DNA of 15,663 bases from CAYLRF01 sp964385995 (GTDB taxonomy: Bacteria; Bacillota; Clostridia; Lachnospirales; Lachnospiraceae), in NCBI GenBank assembly GCA_964385995.1, contig CAYLRF010000038.1, forward strand, positions 1-15,663, in the 5' to 3' direction. Positions 8,323 to 15,273 of the stretch are shown here, piece after piece. The translations under genes were made by a program, and so were the position numbers. The notes below the pieces were generated by a model. It was not told the origin of the DNA. It saw only the letters and a list, made by a program, of their open reading frames with translations, and made no database searches. Every line of letters begins with the position of its first letter. The first letter of the stretch is position 1.

Positions 8323-9384
8323 TTAACCTGACACCCTAAGGTACTCTCTTAAAAACTCTGTAAGCTTCTCCATCTGAGCGGGAGTGCCTATGGTTACGCG
8401 AATCCTGTCACTAAGCCGCGGCCCGTCCCAATGTCTGACATAGATCCCCGCGGCCTTAAGATCGTTAAAAAGCTTCGGGATGTCAAGTCCCCGATGTGTC
8501 GCGAAGATGAAATTCGCCCGCGGCTCGGGAAAACTAAAGCCCAGTTCTTTTAACTGCCTTGCCGTCCACTCGCGGGTGGCGATGATCTTCTCCGTCTGCG
8601 CCGCGAAATAGTCCTTATCCTTTACGGATTCCACACCGCAGGCGATGGCGACTCTGCTTAATGTATATGAATTTACCGAATATTTCACGGCGTTAAGATA
8701 TTTGATAAGAAGGGGGCTTGCCACCGCGTAACCTATACGCATACCCGCCAGGGATCTCGACTTTGAAAATGTCCTCACCACGATGAGATTCTCATGTCGC
8801 GGCAAAAGGCTAAGCGCCGATTCCCCTCCGAAATCCACATAAGCCTCGTCCACGATCACGATCACGTCTTTATTATGCCTCAGGATATCCTCCGTGAAAT
8901 CAAGACTCTCGGAGACCGACGTGGGCGCGTTCGGGTTCGGGAATATGACGCCTCCGTTTTCCCCGTAATAATCTTCCCTCACCATGTGAAAATCGGCGCC
9001 CAGCGCGCGGGTCTCATAAGGCACGCCGTACAGCTCTGCCCAGACTTTATAAAACGAATACGTAAGATCCGGAAAGAGAATGGGCTTTTCGCCGTTAAAA
9101 AAGGTCATAAAGCACATGGAAAGCACATCGTCGGAACCCACGCCGACAAAGACCTCGTCCGTCCCCACCCCCAGATCCTCCGCTATCGCGGCGCAAAGAT
9201 CGCCGGCTGTGGGGTCGGGATACAGCCTCAGTGTATCGGCGTCGAACCCGTGCAAAGCCCGAAAGACTCCGGGCGCGGGAGGATAGGGATTCTCATTGGT
9301 ATTTAATTTGATAACTTCGCCGGTCGGCTGTTCGCCCGGCACGTAGGGCGTAACCCGGCGGATATTTTTTTCAAAATCCTTCAT
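8323..9384 (-). CDS. hisC: Histidinol-phosphate aminotransferase family protein
   Basis: PLP-dependent fold-type I aminotransferase, 353 residues, full length for HisC. It would transfer an amino group between glutamate and imidazole-acetol phosphate in histidine synthesis. Visible motifs are the N-terminal LNTNENPYPP (27-36), NPNAPTS (150-156, where NPNNPTG is commoner), DEAYVDF (179-185) and the PLP lysine K208 in TFSKSRSLAGMRIGYA. C-terminal RVTIGTP (329-335) carries the conserved arginine. No other his genes are in the window, so it could be a stand-alone HisC or a paralogue acting on aromatic amino acids; such HisC-like enzymes are known. The ATG at 9384 follows GGGGAAACAG and is itself the last ATG of a tandem array in which each unit ends in ATG. 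Confidence 0.9.
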   Translation of the reverse strand: MKDFEKNIRRVTPYVPGEQPTGEVIKLNTNENPYPPAPGVFRALHGFDADTLRLYPDPTAGDLCAAIAEDLGVGTDEVFVGVGSDDVLSMCFMTFFNGEKPILFPDLTYSFYKVWAELYGVPYETRALGADFHMVREDYYGENGGVIFPNPNAPTSVSESLDFTEDILRHNKDVIVIVDEAYVDFGGESALSLLPRHENLIVVRTFSKSRSLAGMRIGYAVASPLLIKYLNAVKYSVNSYTLSRVAIACGVESVKDKDYFAAQTEKIIATREWTARQLKELGFSFPEPRANFIFATHRGLDIPKLFNDLKAAGIYVRHWDGPRLSDRIRVTIGTPAQMEKLTEFLREYLRVSG

Positions 9385-9629
9385 CTGTTTCCCCGCTCGT
9401 CATCCGGTTTCCCGNNNNNNNNNNNNNNNNNNNNNNNNNNNNNNNNNNNNNNNNNNNNNNNNNNNNNNNNNNNNNNNNNNNNNNNNNNNNNNNNNNNNNN
9501 NNNNNNNNNNNNNNCATATGGTTTTCAGTTCGCCATATGGTTTTCGTTCGTCATCTGATTTTCGCGTCCATCTTCCGATTTCCCGTCCATCTTCCGGTTT
9601 CCCCGCCGCCATCTGTCCTTCCCGTCCGT
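9382..9629 (-). repeat. Degenerate 17-22 bp tandem array ending in the hisC start codon, interrupted by an assembly gap
   Basis: On the plus strand, units begin with CAT: 9382-9400, 9401-9414 (cut by the gap), then after the gap 9515-9533, 9534-9551, 9552-9568, 9569-9587, 9588-9609 and 9610-9629. On the minus strand each is a G/A-rich block of the form ACGGGAAACCGG followed by ATG, and the last unit supplies the purine-rich ribosome site and ATG of hisC. Unit lengths vary from 17 to 22 bp and are mostly not multiples of three. The true copy number is unknown because 100 N replace part of the array. Confidence 0.8.
9415..9514. other. Assembly gap, 100 N
   Basis: A run of exactly 100 N, which is the usual placeholder for a gap of unknown size. 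It falls inside the tandem array upstream of hisC, and repeat units flank it on both sides, so collapse of the repeat is a likely cause of the break. Confidence 0.98.
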
Positions 9630-9659
9630 CAACTCACCGCGAAATCGTCCGGCGTACAG

Positions 9660-10850
9660 TCACGCGAAATATCTCCCCGCGAGCTTCTTAAACTTCAAAA
9701 GCGCCCCCGTTATCGTCTCGTAAGCCACACAGTAAGCTATACGCACGAACCCCGGGCAGCCAAACGAACTTCCCGGCACGATGAGGATATTATACTCTTT
9801 CGCGGCCGCGCAAAATTCCTTCTCATCTTCCACGGGCGATTTTACGAACAGATAAAAGGCTCCCTGCGGCTTCACGCAGGTGAAACCGCACTCTTTTAAG
9901 CCGTTATATAGCGTCTCCCTGTTTCTGTCGTAATATGAGATGTCGCACCTCGCGTCAAGACACATCGCGACCGCCTTCTGCTGCAGCGTGGGCGCGTTCA
10001 CGAAACCTAAGATCCTCGTCGCCACGGACGCGGCCGTGATCAAATCCTGTCCGTCCGACGCCTCATCCGGGATGATAAGATATCCTATGCGCTCTCCCGG
10101 CAAAGAGAGAGATTTGCTGAATGAGTAGCAGACTATCGTATTCGCGTAATATTTCGTAATAAAGGGAACCTCTGCCCCGTCATAAACCAGCTCTCTGTAC
10201 GGTTCGTCGGAAATGATATATATGTCCGTCCCGTATTCGCGCTGCTTTTTTTCAAGTATGGCGGCGATATCCTTTATGGTCGTCTCCGTGTAAACCACAC
10301 CCGTGGGATTATTCGGCGTGTTTATGATGACCGCCTTGGTGCGCCCCGTTATTTTCGCCTCAAACTCTGAAAGCTTCGGCATGAAAGTCTCGGTATCCGG
10401 CGATATTTCCACGAGTTTCCCGTCAAAATTCGCCGTATAACTCCTGTACTCTCCGAAATAGGGTGCGAAGACGATGACCTCGTCGCCGGGATTTAAGAGA
10501 ATCTTTAAAGCGACGTTAAGGCCTCCCGCAGCCCCTACCGTCATCACGATATTATCCTCCCCGAACCGCGTGCCGAATCTCCCGTTAAGCGAATCCGCGA
10601 CGGCGCGTCTCACATCCGGAAATCCCGCGTTGCTGCTCGTGTATCCGTGAAGCGTCAGAGGCTCTTCCTCATTTAAAAGCTTTATGAACGCTTCCTTTAC
10701 TTTCGCGGGCGCGGGAAGATTCGGATTTCCGAGGCTGAAATCATAGACATTTTCCCTGCCGTAAATACCGGCGAGCCTGTTGCCCTCCTCAAACATCGCC
10801 CTTATCGCAGAACTTCCCGCGACCATCTCTTTCATCTTCCCGGATATCAT
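9660..10850 (-). CDS. Class I/II pyridoxal-phosphate aminotransferase (AspC-like)
   Basis: Fold-type I PLP aminotransferase. From the ATG at 10850 it has 396 residues including family landmarks: YDFSLGNPNLPAP near 36-48, NTPNNPTG (177-184), ISDEPYRE (214-220, with D216 for the pyridine nitrogen), and SFSKSLSLPGERIGY with PLP lysine K246; a C-terminal FVRIAY contains the substrate carboxylate arginine. It resembles the common clostridial aspartate/aromatic-type aminotransferases, but I cannot assign the substrate. The frame extends 63 bp further to a TTG at 10913; I prefer the ATG at 10850, because AGAGGG lies at good spacing and relatives begin with the MISxKMK-type sequence. The gene is alone on a short contig between two gaps, so its neighbours are scaffold-inferred. 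Confidence 0.92.
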   Translation of the reverse strand: MISGKMKEMVAGSSAIRAMFEEGNRLAGIYGRENVYDFSLGNPNLPAPAKVKEAFIKLLNEEEPLTLHGYTSSNAGFPDVRRAVADSLNGRFGTRFGEDNIVMTVGAAGGLNVALKILLNPGDEVIVFAPYFGEYRSYTANFDGKLVEISPDTETFMPKLSEFEAKITGRTKAVIINTPNNPTGVVYTETTIKDIAAILEKKQREYGTDIYIISDEPYRELVYDGAEVPFITKYYANTIVCYSFSKSLSLPGERIGYLIIPDEASDGQDLITAASVATRILGFVNAPTLQQKAVAMCLDARCDISYYDRNRETLYNGLKECGFTCVKPQGAFYLFVKSPVEDEKEFCAAAKEYNILIVPGSSFGCPGFVRIAYCVAYETITGALLKFKKLAGRYFA

Positions 10851-10856
10851 GGTTCC

Positions 10857-10868
10857 CTCTTTCCCGAC
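10857..10868 (-). promoter_or_regulatory. Ribosome-binding region of the aminotransferase gene
   Basis: GTCGGGAAAGAG on the minus strand, followed by six bases and then ATG at 10850. It decides the start against the upstream TTG at 10913. It differs by one base from the motif before iorA and ispG. Confidence 0.6.
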
Positions 10869-10929
10869 GCGCTTTATCGCGTCATCAAGGCAGCTTCGGA
10901 AGTTTACTTCCAAACTCTGATCCTTTTTT

Positions 10930-11029
10930 NNNNNNNNNNNNNNNNNNNNNNNNNNNNNNNNNNNNNNNNNNNNNNNNNNNNNNNNNNNNNNNNNNNNNNN
11001 NNNNNNNNNNNNNNNNNNNNNNNNNNNNN
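10930..11029. other. Assembly gap, 100 N
   Basis: A second run of exactly 100 N, beginning after a run of T on the plus strand and ending five bases before the stop codon of the DUF2156 gene. Distance and order between the flanking contigs are not established by the sequence. Confidence 0.98.
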
Positions 11030-11034
11030 CCGCC

Positions 11035-11937
11035 CTACGGCTCCGCGGCCAAGGTGACGATCCCCTTCTTCTCCAAAAACGCGGGGTGGTACGAAAGCTT
11101 CGCCTTCCTTAAACCCTCCGCCCCGGCGTCATCCTCGCGGTTCACATAGGTGAATCCCTCACATTCATGCAGGACAAACTGCTGATTTATCACGGTATAA
11201 GCGCCCGTGACATCCGCGAGCGCCTTTTCTATGTGGACATCAAAGGTGTCGGCGTTTAGAGGCTCCCCGACCGTAAAAGCGACGATTTCGCCGTTTACCC
11301 TTAGGGCGCCGCCCTTTAAGCAAAGCTCGTTAAAATACTTAAGCCCATTTAACGTCACCCGTATCTCAGCCTGTTTCTCGGGATCGTCATCCCCGTTTAT
11401 CTCCCACCACTTTCGCGCCATGGCCTCACATTCGGGGAGATTTTCGCGGCAAAGTTTCTCATATTTCCAATCGTCATAGGAAAGCATGAACTGATTGACA
11501 TGATTGCGCTTCGCGTGGAGCTTCTTTCCCGACAAGGCGGCGAGTTTTTCGGTCTCATAGATATAATCCGCCGAGTCGCGGTCATACTCGATCTTATATT
11601 TGCCGGGAAACATGGCGCTAAGCTCCGTAAACTGGCTTTCCGCAACGCAGTAAAGCGCGAAGGGCTCACCCTTTTGGCGCGAATATTTCTCCAAGACCTC
11701 TATGGCTCTCTTTACATCCTCTTTTTCTCCGGCGGGATACGTGAACATATGCCCGCGATCTTCCCATTTAAATACCAGAGCGTTTTCTACGACGGCGAAG
11801 CCCACCTTATAAAAATCCGACCAGAGAAAGCAGTTGGCAAACGTCCTTTCGCAGCTCCTGCTAGGATATCTCATGAAATAGGAATGTATGAGATCCCTGT
11901 CACAAAGTCCGGGCCTTATAAAACAAATATCATCCAT
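11035..11937 (-). CDS. DUF2156 / COG4866-type protein (GNAT-like, LPG-synthase C-terminal family)
   Basis: A 300-residue protein that resembles the clostridial DUF2156 (COG4866) family, related to the C-terminal acyltransferase domain of lysylphosphatidylglycerol synthases. These proteins have two GNAT-like halves; substrates are not established. Recognisable stretches are SCERTFANCFLWSDFY near the N-terminus, KLHAKRNHVNQF in the middle, and YVNREDDAGAEGLRKAKLSY close to the C-terminus. No membrane segment is evident, so it is probably cytoplasmic and lacks the flippase half of MprF. I place the start at the ATG at 11937, because the frame upstream reaches only a TTG at 11988 and those 17 codons (GQTGGGTNRG and so on) are translated tandem repeat. 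It lies 118 bp downstream of prfA. Confidence 0.8.
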   Translation of the reverse strand: MDDICFIRPGLCDRDLIHSYFMRYPSRSCERTFANCFLWSDFYKVGFAVVENALVFKWEDRGHMFTYPAGEKEDVKRAIEVLEKYSRQKGEPFALYCVAESQFTELSAMFPGKYKIEYDRDSADYIYETEKLAALSGKKLHAKRNHVNQFMLSYDDWKYEKLCRENLPECEAMARKWWEINGDDDPEKQAEIRVTLNGLKYFNELCLKGGALRVNGEIVAFTVGEPLNADTFDVHIEKALADVTGAYTVINQQFVLHECEGFTYVNREDDAGAEGLRKAKLSYHPAFLEKKGIVTLAAEP

Positions 11938-11939
11938 GT

Positions 11940-11987
11940 CCCGTCTCTTACGTCCCCTGTTTGTCCCGCCACCTGTTTGTCCCGCCA
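11940..11987 (-). repeat. 16-bp perfect tandem repeat just upstream of the DUF2156 start
   Basis: Two identical 16-bp copies, 11956-11971 and 11972-11987 (minus strand TGGCGGGACAAACAGG), with a decayed third copy possible at 11940-11955 (9 of 16 bases by my alignment). The array ends three bases before the ATG at 11937. The unit resembles the hisC-proximal array unit, both having GCGGG followed by AAACAG. Confidence 0.85.
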
Positions 11988-12055
11988 AAGCGCCTTAAAG
12001 ACCTTCTCTCTCCCGTCGCCGCCCCGCGAGTATAATTCGCTTGAACGCCCGCTTT

Positions 12056-13129
12056 TTACCCTTCATCCATATTGGCGAGCCGCTCAGCCTGATCCGCCGC
12101 CGTGAGGCTGTCTATGATCTCGTCCAAATCCCCGTTCATCACGCTGTCTATCTTATATAAGGTGAGTTTTATGCGGTGATCGGTCACTCTTCCCTGCGGG
12201 AAATTATAGGTGCGGATTTTTTCCGAGCGATCCCCGGTGCCGATCTGACTTCTTCTGGCGTCCGCCTGAGCCGCCTGCCTCTTTTCAAGTTCGAGTTCGT
12301 ATAACTTTGACCTGAGCAGCCTAAAAGCCTTTTCCTTATTTTGCAGCTGTGATTTTTCCGTCTGACTGTAGATCACGATACCGGTGGGAAAATGCGTAAG
12401 CCTCACCGCCGAGTCCGTCGTATTCACGCACTGACCGCCGTTTCCGGAAGCCCTCATGACATCGATCCTGATATCCTTCTCGTCAATCACCACGTCCACT
12501 TCCTCCGCCTCGGGCATGACAGCGACCGTGGCGGTGGACGTGTGTATCCTCCCCGCCGATTCGGTCTCCGGGACACGCTGGACCCTGTGAACGCCGCTTT
12601 CGTACTTCATCCTCGAGTAGACTCCCTGCCCGCTGATCATGAAGACGACTTCCTTAAACCCGCCGATACCGTTTTCATTGATGGAAATAAGCTCGCTCTT
12701 CCATCTGCGCCCTTCGGCGTAATGTATGTACATGCGATAAAGCTCTGCCGCGAAAAGCGCCGACTCATCTCCCCCCGCGCCCGCGCGGATCTCGACGATG
12801 ATATTCTTCTCGTCATTCGGATCTTTCGGAAGAAGAAGGAGCCTTAAGTCATGCTCCAGCTTTTCCACCTTTTTTTTCGCCTCTGAAAGCTCCTCTTTCG
12901 CAAGTTCCAGAAGCTCTTTGTCACTTTCCGAGTTTAGGATCTCCTCGCTTTCGGCCACGTCGCGCTTTGCCTTCTTATAATCCCGGTATGTCTCCACTAT
13001 GGGGGAAAGCTGACCCTGCTCTTTCATGAGCTTTCGGAAATGTTCCTGATCCGCCGCCACTTCCGGGTCTTGAAGTTCTCTTAAAATTTCCTCAAAACGT
13101 GAGAGGATTCCGTCAAGCCTGTCAAACAT
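12056..13129 (-). CDS. prfA: Peptide chain release factor 1 (RF1)
   Basis: Recognises UAA and UAG in the ribosomal A site and triggers peptide release. 357 residues, the normal RF1 length. An N-terminal coiled-coil-rich domain 1 covers about 1-105. The codon-recognition tripeptide P187-E188-T189 lies in HRVQRVPETES; PET is the Bacillota variant of PxT and marks RF1, as RF2 has SPF. The catalytic GGQ is at 231-233 in SGNGGQCVNTTDSAVR; its glutamine is the target of PrmC, encoded just upstream. The C-terminal region RSEKIRTYNFPQGRVTDHR (301-319) is typical. The ATG at 13129 is five bases after the prmC stop, with GGAGAATAAAGAG overlapping the end of prmC, which suggests co-transcription and translational coupling. 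Confidence 0.98.
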   Translation of the reverse strand: MFDRLDGILSRFEEILRELQDPEVAADQEHFRKLMKEQGQLSPIVETYRDYKKAKRDVAESEEILNSESDKELLELAKEELSEAKKKVEKLEHDLRLLLLPKDPNDEKNIIVEIRAGAGGDESALFAAELYRMYIHYAEGRRWKSELISINENGIGGFKEVVFMISGQGVYSRMKYESGVHRVQRVPETESAGRIHTSTATVAVMPEAEEVDVVIDEKDIRIDVMRASGNGGQCVNTTDSAVRLTHFPTGIVIYSQTEKSQLQNKEKAFRLLRSKLYELELEKRQAAQADARRSQIGTGDRSEKIRTYNFPQGRVTDHRIKLTLYKIDSVMNGDLDEIIDSLTAADQAERLANMDEG

Positions 13130-13134
13130 TCTCT

Positions 13135-14088
13135 TTATTCTCCGACACGCGGATTTAACCGCCGGTTATACGAACCCGATACCACCCTGTCGATTCCGCG
13201 CATATCCTTTATGACCGTCACGCCGGTAAATCCCGTCGCGCTCATCATCTCCGTCACGGCTCCGGCCTCATTTACGCCGATTTCCAGGCAAAGACTTCCG
13301 CCGTCCGTCAAATATCGCGGCGCCTCCCCGACTATGCGCCTGTAAAAGTAAAGTCCGTCTCTTCCGCCGTCCAGCGCGATGACGGGATCGTATAATCTCA
13401 CCTCGTCATCGAGATTTTCTATCTCCCCTGTCGGGATATAAGGCGGATTTGAGACGATTAAATCGTATCTGCCGGATACATTTTCGAAAACATCACTCTT
13501 AATAAGACGCGGACTTACGCCCAGCCTCCGGCAGTTTTCGGCGGCGACTTCAAGCGCGTCGTCCGAGATGTCGGTTCCCGTCGCGTCTTTTATATTTCCA
13601 AGCTTCATGAGGCTTATAAGAACGCAGCCTGTGCCCGTGCCGATATCAAGAATTTTCGGGAAAATGCCGTCGCCTGTGCCGGCCGGCGCATCCGTCTGAC
13701 GCCCCGTGTCCACCGTCGCGCTCATCTGACGACTTAAGCTATCCTGTACGCTTATTCGTCGCTTTATGATATCAAGCGCGTGCTCGGCCAAAATTTCCGT
13801 ATCCTGTCTCGGCACAAGCGCGCGGCTGTCCACGGCGAAATTAAAGCCCATAAAATCCCATGAGCCCGTAAGGTGCTGTAAGGGTACCCGCTTCGCTCTC
13901 CTTTTAATAAGGGAAAAATAGGCCTCGGCATGTTCTTTTGAAAGCACCGCGTCAGGATCCGCGTAATACCCGGTCTTTCCGACGCCGGTTACATGTTCCA
14001 GCAAAAGAAATGCGTCGTTATCCGCGTCCGGCACGCCCGCCCCGGTAAGCTCAGCCCTGCCGCGCACGTATGCCTCCCTGTAAGTCAT
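13135..14088 (-). CDS. prmC: Release factor N5-glutamine methyltransferase
   Basis: SAM-dependent methyltransferase that methylates the glutamine of the GGQ motif in release factors. 317 residues, some 30 more than usual. The N-terminal helical domain includes PLQHLTGSWDFMGFNF (69-84) and VPRQDTE (92-98). The SAM-binding motif is DIGTGTGC (148-155) and the catalytic NPPY is at 214-217. The extra length lies between these domains, at about 112-142, where a ten-residue segment is repeated (RQMSATVDTG, RQTDAPAGTG). It does not touch the motifs, so activity is probably kept. The ATG overlaps the DUF1385 stop by 4 bp (ATGA) and the gene ends five bases before prfA, its substrate gene. Confidence 0.96.
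   Translation of the reverse strand: MTYREAYVRGRAELTGAGVPDADNDAFLLLEHVTGVGKTGYYADPDAVLSKEHAEAYFSLIKRRAKRVPLQHLTGSWDFMGFNFAVDSRALVPRQDTEILAEHALDIIKRRISVQDSLSRQMSATVDTGRQTDAPAGTGDGIFPKILDIGTGTGCVLISLMKLGNIKDATGTDISDDALEVAAENCRRLGVSPRLIKSDVFENVSGRYDLIVSNPPYIPTGEIENLDDEVRLYDPVIALDGGRDGLYFYRRIVGEAPRYLTDGGSLCLEIGVNEAGAVTEMMSATGFTGVTVIKDMRGIDRVVSGSYNRRLNPRVGE
13672..13731 (-). repeat. 30-bp tandem duplication inside prmC linker
   Basis: Two adjacent 30-bp units, 13702-13731 and 13672-13701, each beginning CGTCAG on the minus strand and encoding R-Q-x-x-A-x-x-x-T-G. About 20 of 30 bases match, so it is a diverged duplication. It sits in the linker between the N-terminal domain and the SAM-binding domain. 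Confidence 0.65.
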
Positions 14089-15182
14089 GCGCCCGCCCCG
14101 ACGGTTTCGTCACCTTCGCACACAAAATTCTCGCGCAGGTATTTTCTCCAGTCAAATACTTCCTCGACAGCCCTGATGCCGACCTCGATCATCTCATCAT
14201 CGGGTTCTCTTGTCGTAAGTCTCTGCAGGGCAAGTCCCGGCTTACAAAGAAACAGCACGACGGGATTGTCGCTCCTGCCCGACAGACGTATGAGTTCGTA
14301 AGCGATACCGGCGATGACCGGTATCAAAGCTATCCTTATGAGAATGCGAAGAAGCGGCGACGGAGCCTCGATGAAAAAGCAGACGACCACGCTCACGAGA
14401 AGCACATAAAAAAGAAAACTGGTGCCGCAGCGTCTGTGAAGTCTGGAGCTTGCCCGTACATTCGCCACGTCAAGCTCCATGCCGTGCTCTATGCAGTTTA
14501 TGCACTTATGCTCGGCTCCGTGATACATAAAGACTCTCTGTATGTCGCGCATACGCGAAATAAGGACGATATATCCCACGAAAAGTCCGACTCTCGCCGC
14601 CGCCTCCACAAGCACGACGATGAGCTTGCCTGCGTGCAGGATTTTCGTAAATGGCAGTGAGATAAGATACGGCACTACCATGAAAAGTCCCAATGCCAAT
14701 ATAACCGCCGCCACCATGACCACGCCCATGAAGATGTCGTCCCGCCTCTTTTCGGACCTGCCGCTCTTGGCCGTGTCCGTCTCCTTCCCGACAGCGGCGT
14801 CCGTATTTTCTTCAGCGAAAGTGCCCTCCTCGTCTTCCTCCATGACAGAGGCGGAATACGACAGGGTCTTCATGCCGACTATCAGCGAATCGACGAGGTT
14901 TACCATACCTCTTACGAATGGTATCCTCGCGATCCTATCCATCACGGGACGCGGCATAAGACGCTCTTTTTTGACTTCTATTTCCCCGTCGGATCGTCTT
15001 ACTGCGACAGCGTAACTGTCCGGGCCTCTCATCATGACGCCTTCGAGTACCGCCTGTCCTCCGATCCCGGATGACTTCGCGCAGACCGCGGATGATTTTT
15101 TTCGTTCTGCCAAGTCGCCTTTCTCCTTATCCCTTCCGATCGACTTTTTATCCCTGCCAAACGCCCTCATGCCCGCGACCAA
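14085..15182 (-). CDS. DUF1385 membrane protein (YqhQ / COG3872 family)
   Basis: Conserved membrane protein of unknown biochemical role, found next to prmC and prfA in many Bacillota. The family signature SSGIGGQAVLEGVMMRGPD (37-55) is followed by hydrophobic segments at about 150-178, 186-208, 254-271 and 278-298, and by the conserved YHGAEHKCIN (220-229) and LHRRCGTSF (248-256), whose His, Glu and Cys residues have led to the idea of a metal-dependent enzyme. An acidic linker (114-148) varies in the family. The listed start is a TTG at 15182, six bases after GGGGA. Alternatives are ATG at 15170 (weak ribosome site) and TTG at 15113, nine bases after AAGGAG. Relatives often start just before SGIGGQ, so the first 36 residues are doubtful and partly repeat-like. 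Confidence 0.9.
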   Translation of the reverse strand: MVAGMRAFGRDKKSIGRDKEKGDLAERKKSSAVCAKSSGIGGQAVLEGVMMRGPDSYAVAVRRSDGEIEVKKERLMPRPVMDRIARIPFVRGMVNLVDSLIVGMKTLSYSASVMEEDEEGTFAEENTDAAVGKETDTAKSGRSEKRRDDIFMGVVMVAAVILALGLFMVVPYLISLPFTKILHAGKLIVVLVEAAARVGLFVGYIVLISRMRDIQRVFMYHGAEHKCINCIEHGMELDVANVRASSRLHRRCGTSFLFYVLLVSVVVCFFIEAPSPLLRILIRIALIPVIAGIAYELIRLSGRSDNPVVLFLCKPGLALQRLTTREPDDEMIEVGIRAVEEVFDWRKYLRENFVCEGDETVGAGA

Positions 15183-15188
15183 TCATTT

Positions 15189-15230
15189 TCCCCATGCCGA
15201 CCTTAAGGCTCCCTATGCCAACCTTAAGGC
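15189..15230 (-). repeat. 21-bp tandem repeat upstream of the DUF1385 gene
   Basis: Two adjacent 21-bp units, 15189-15209 and 15210-15230, differing at two positions (C/T at 15193/15214 and G/A at 15199/15220). On the minus strand each starts GCCTTAAGGT and ends in GGGGA or AGGGA, so the last unit provides the purine-rich ribosome site for the TTG at 15182. Confidence 0.88.
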
Positions 15231-15273
15231 GGCGTCTTAAAAGATCGCGCAAAACCGATCCGTATAAGTCCCT

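Noticed and set aside
9382..9629. Possible CRISPR-like array
   Set aside because: Units of 17-22 bp are contiguous and degenerate, without unique spacers of 30 bp or more, and no cas gene is present.
12020..12050. TATACT-like -10 box upstream of the DUF2156 gene
   Set aside because: No acceptable -35 hexamer at 16-18 bp spacing; could be chance.
14070..14660. 196-codon plus-strand open frame
   Set aside because: Antisense shadow of the DUF1385 gene, with low-complexity composition and no family resemblance.
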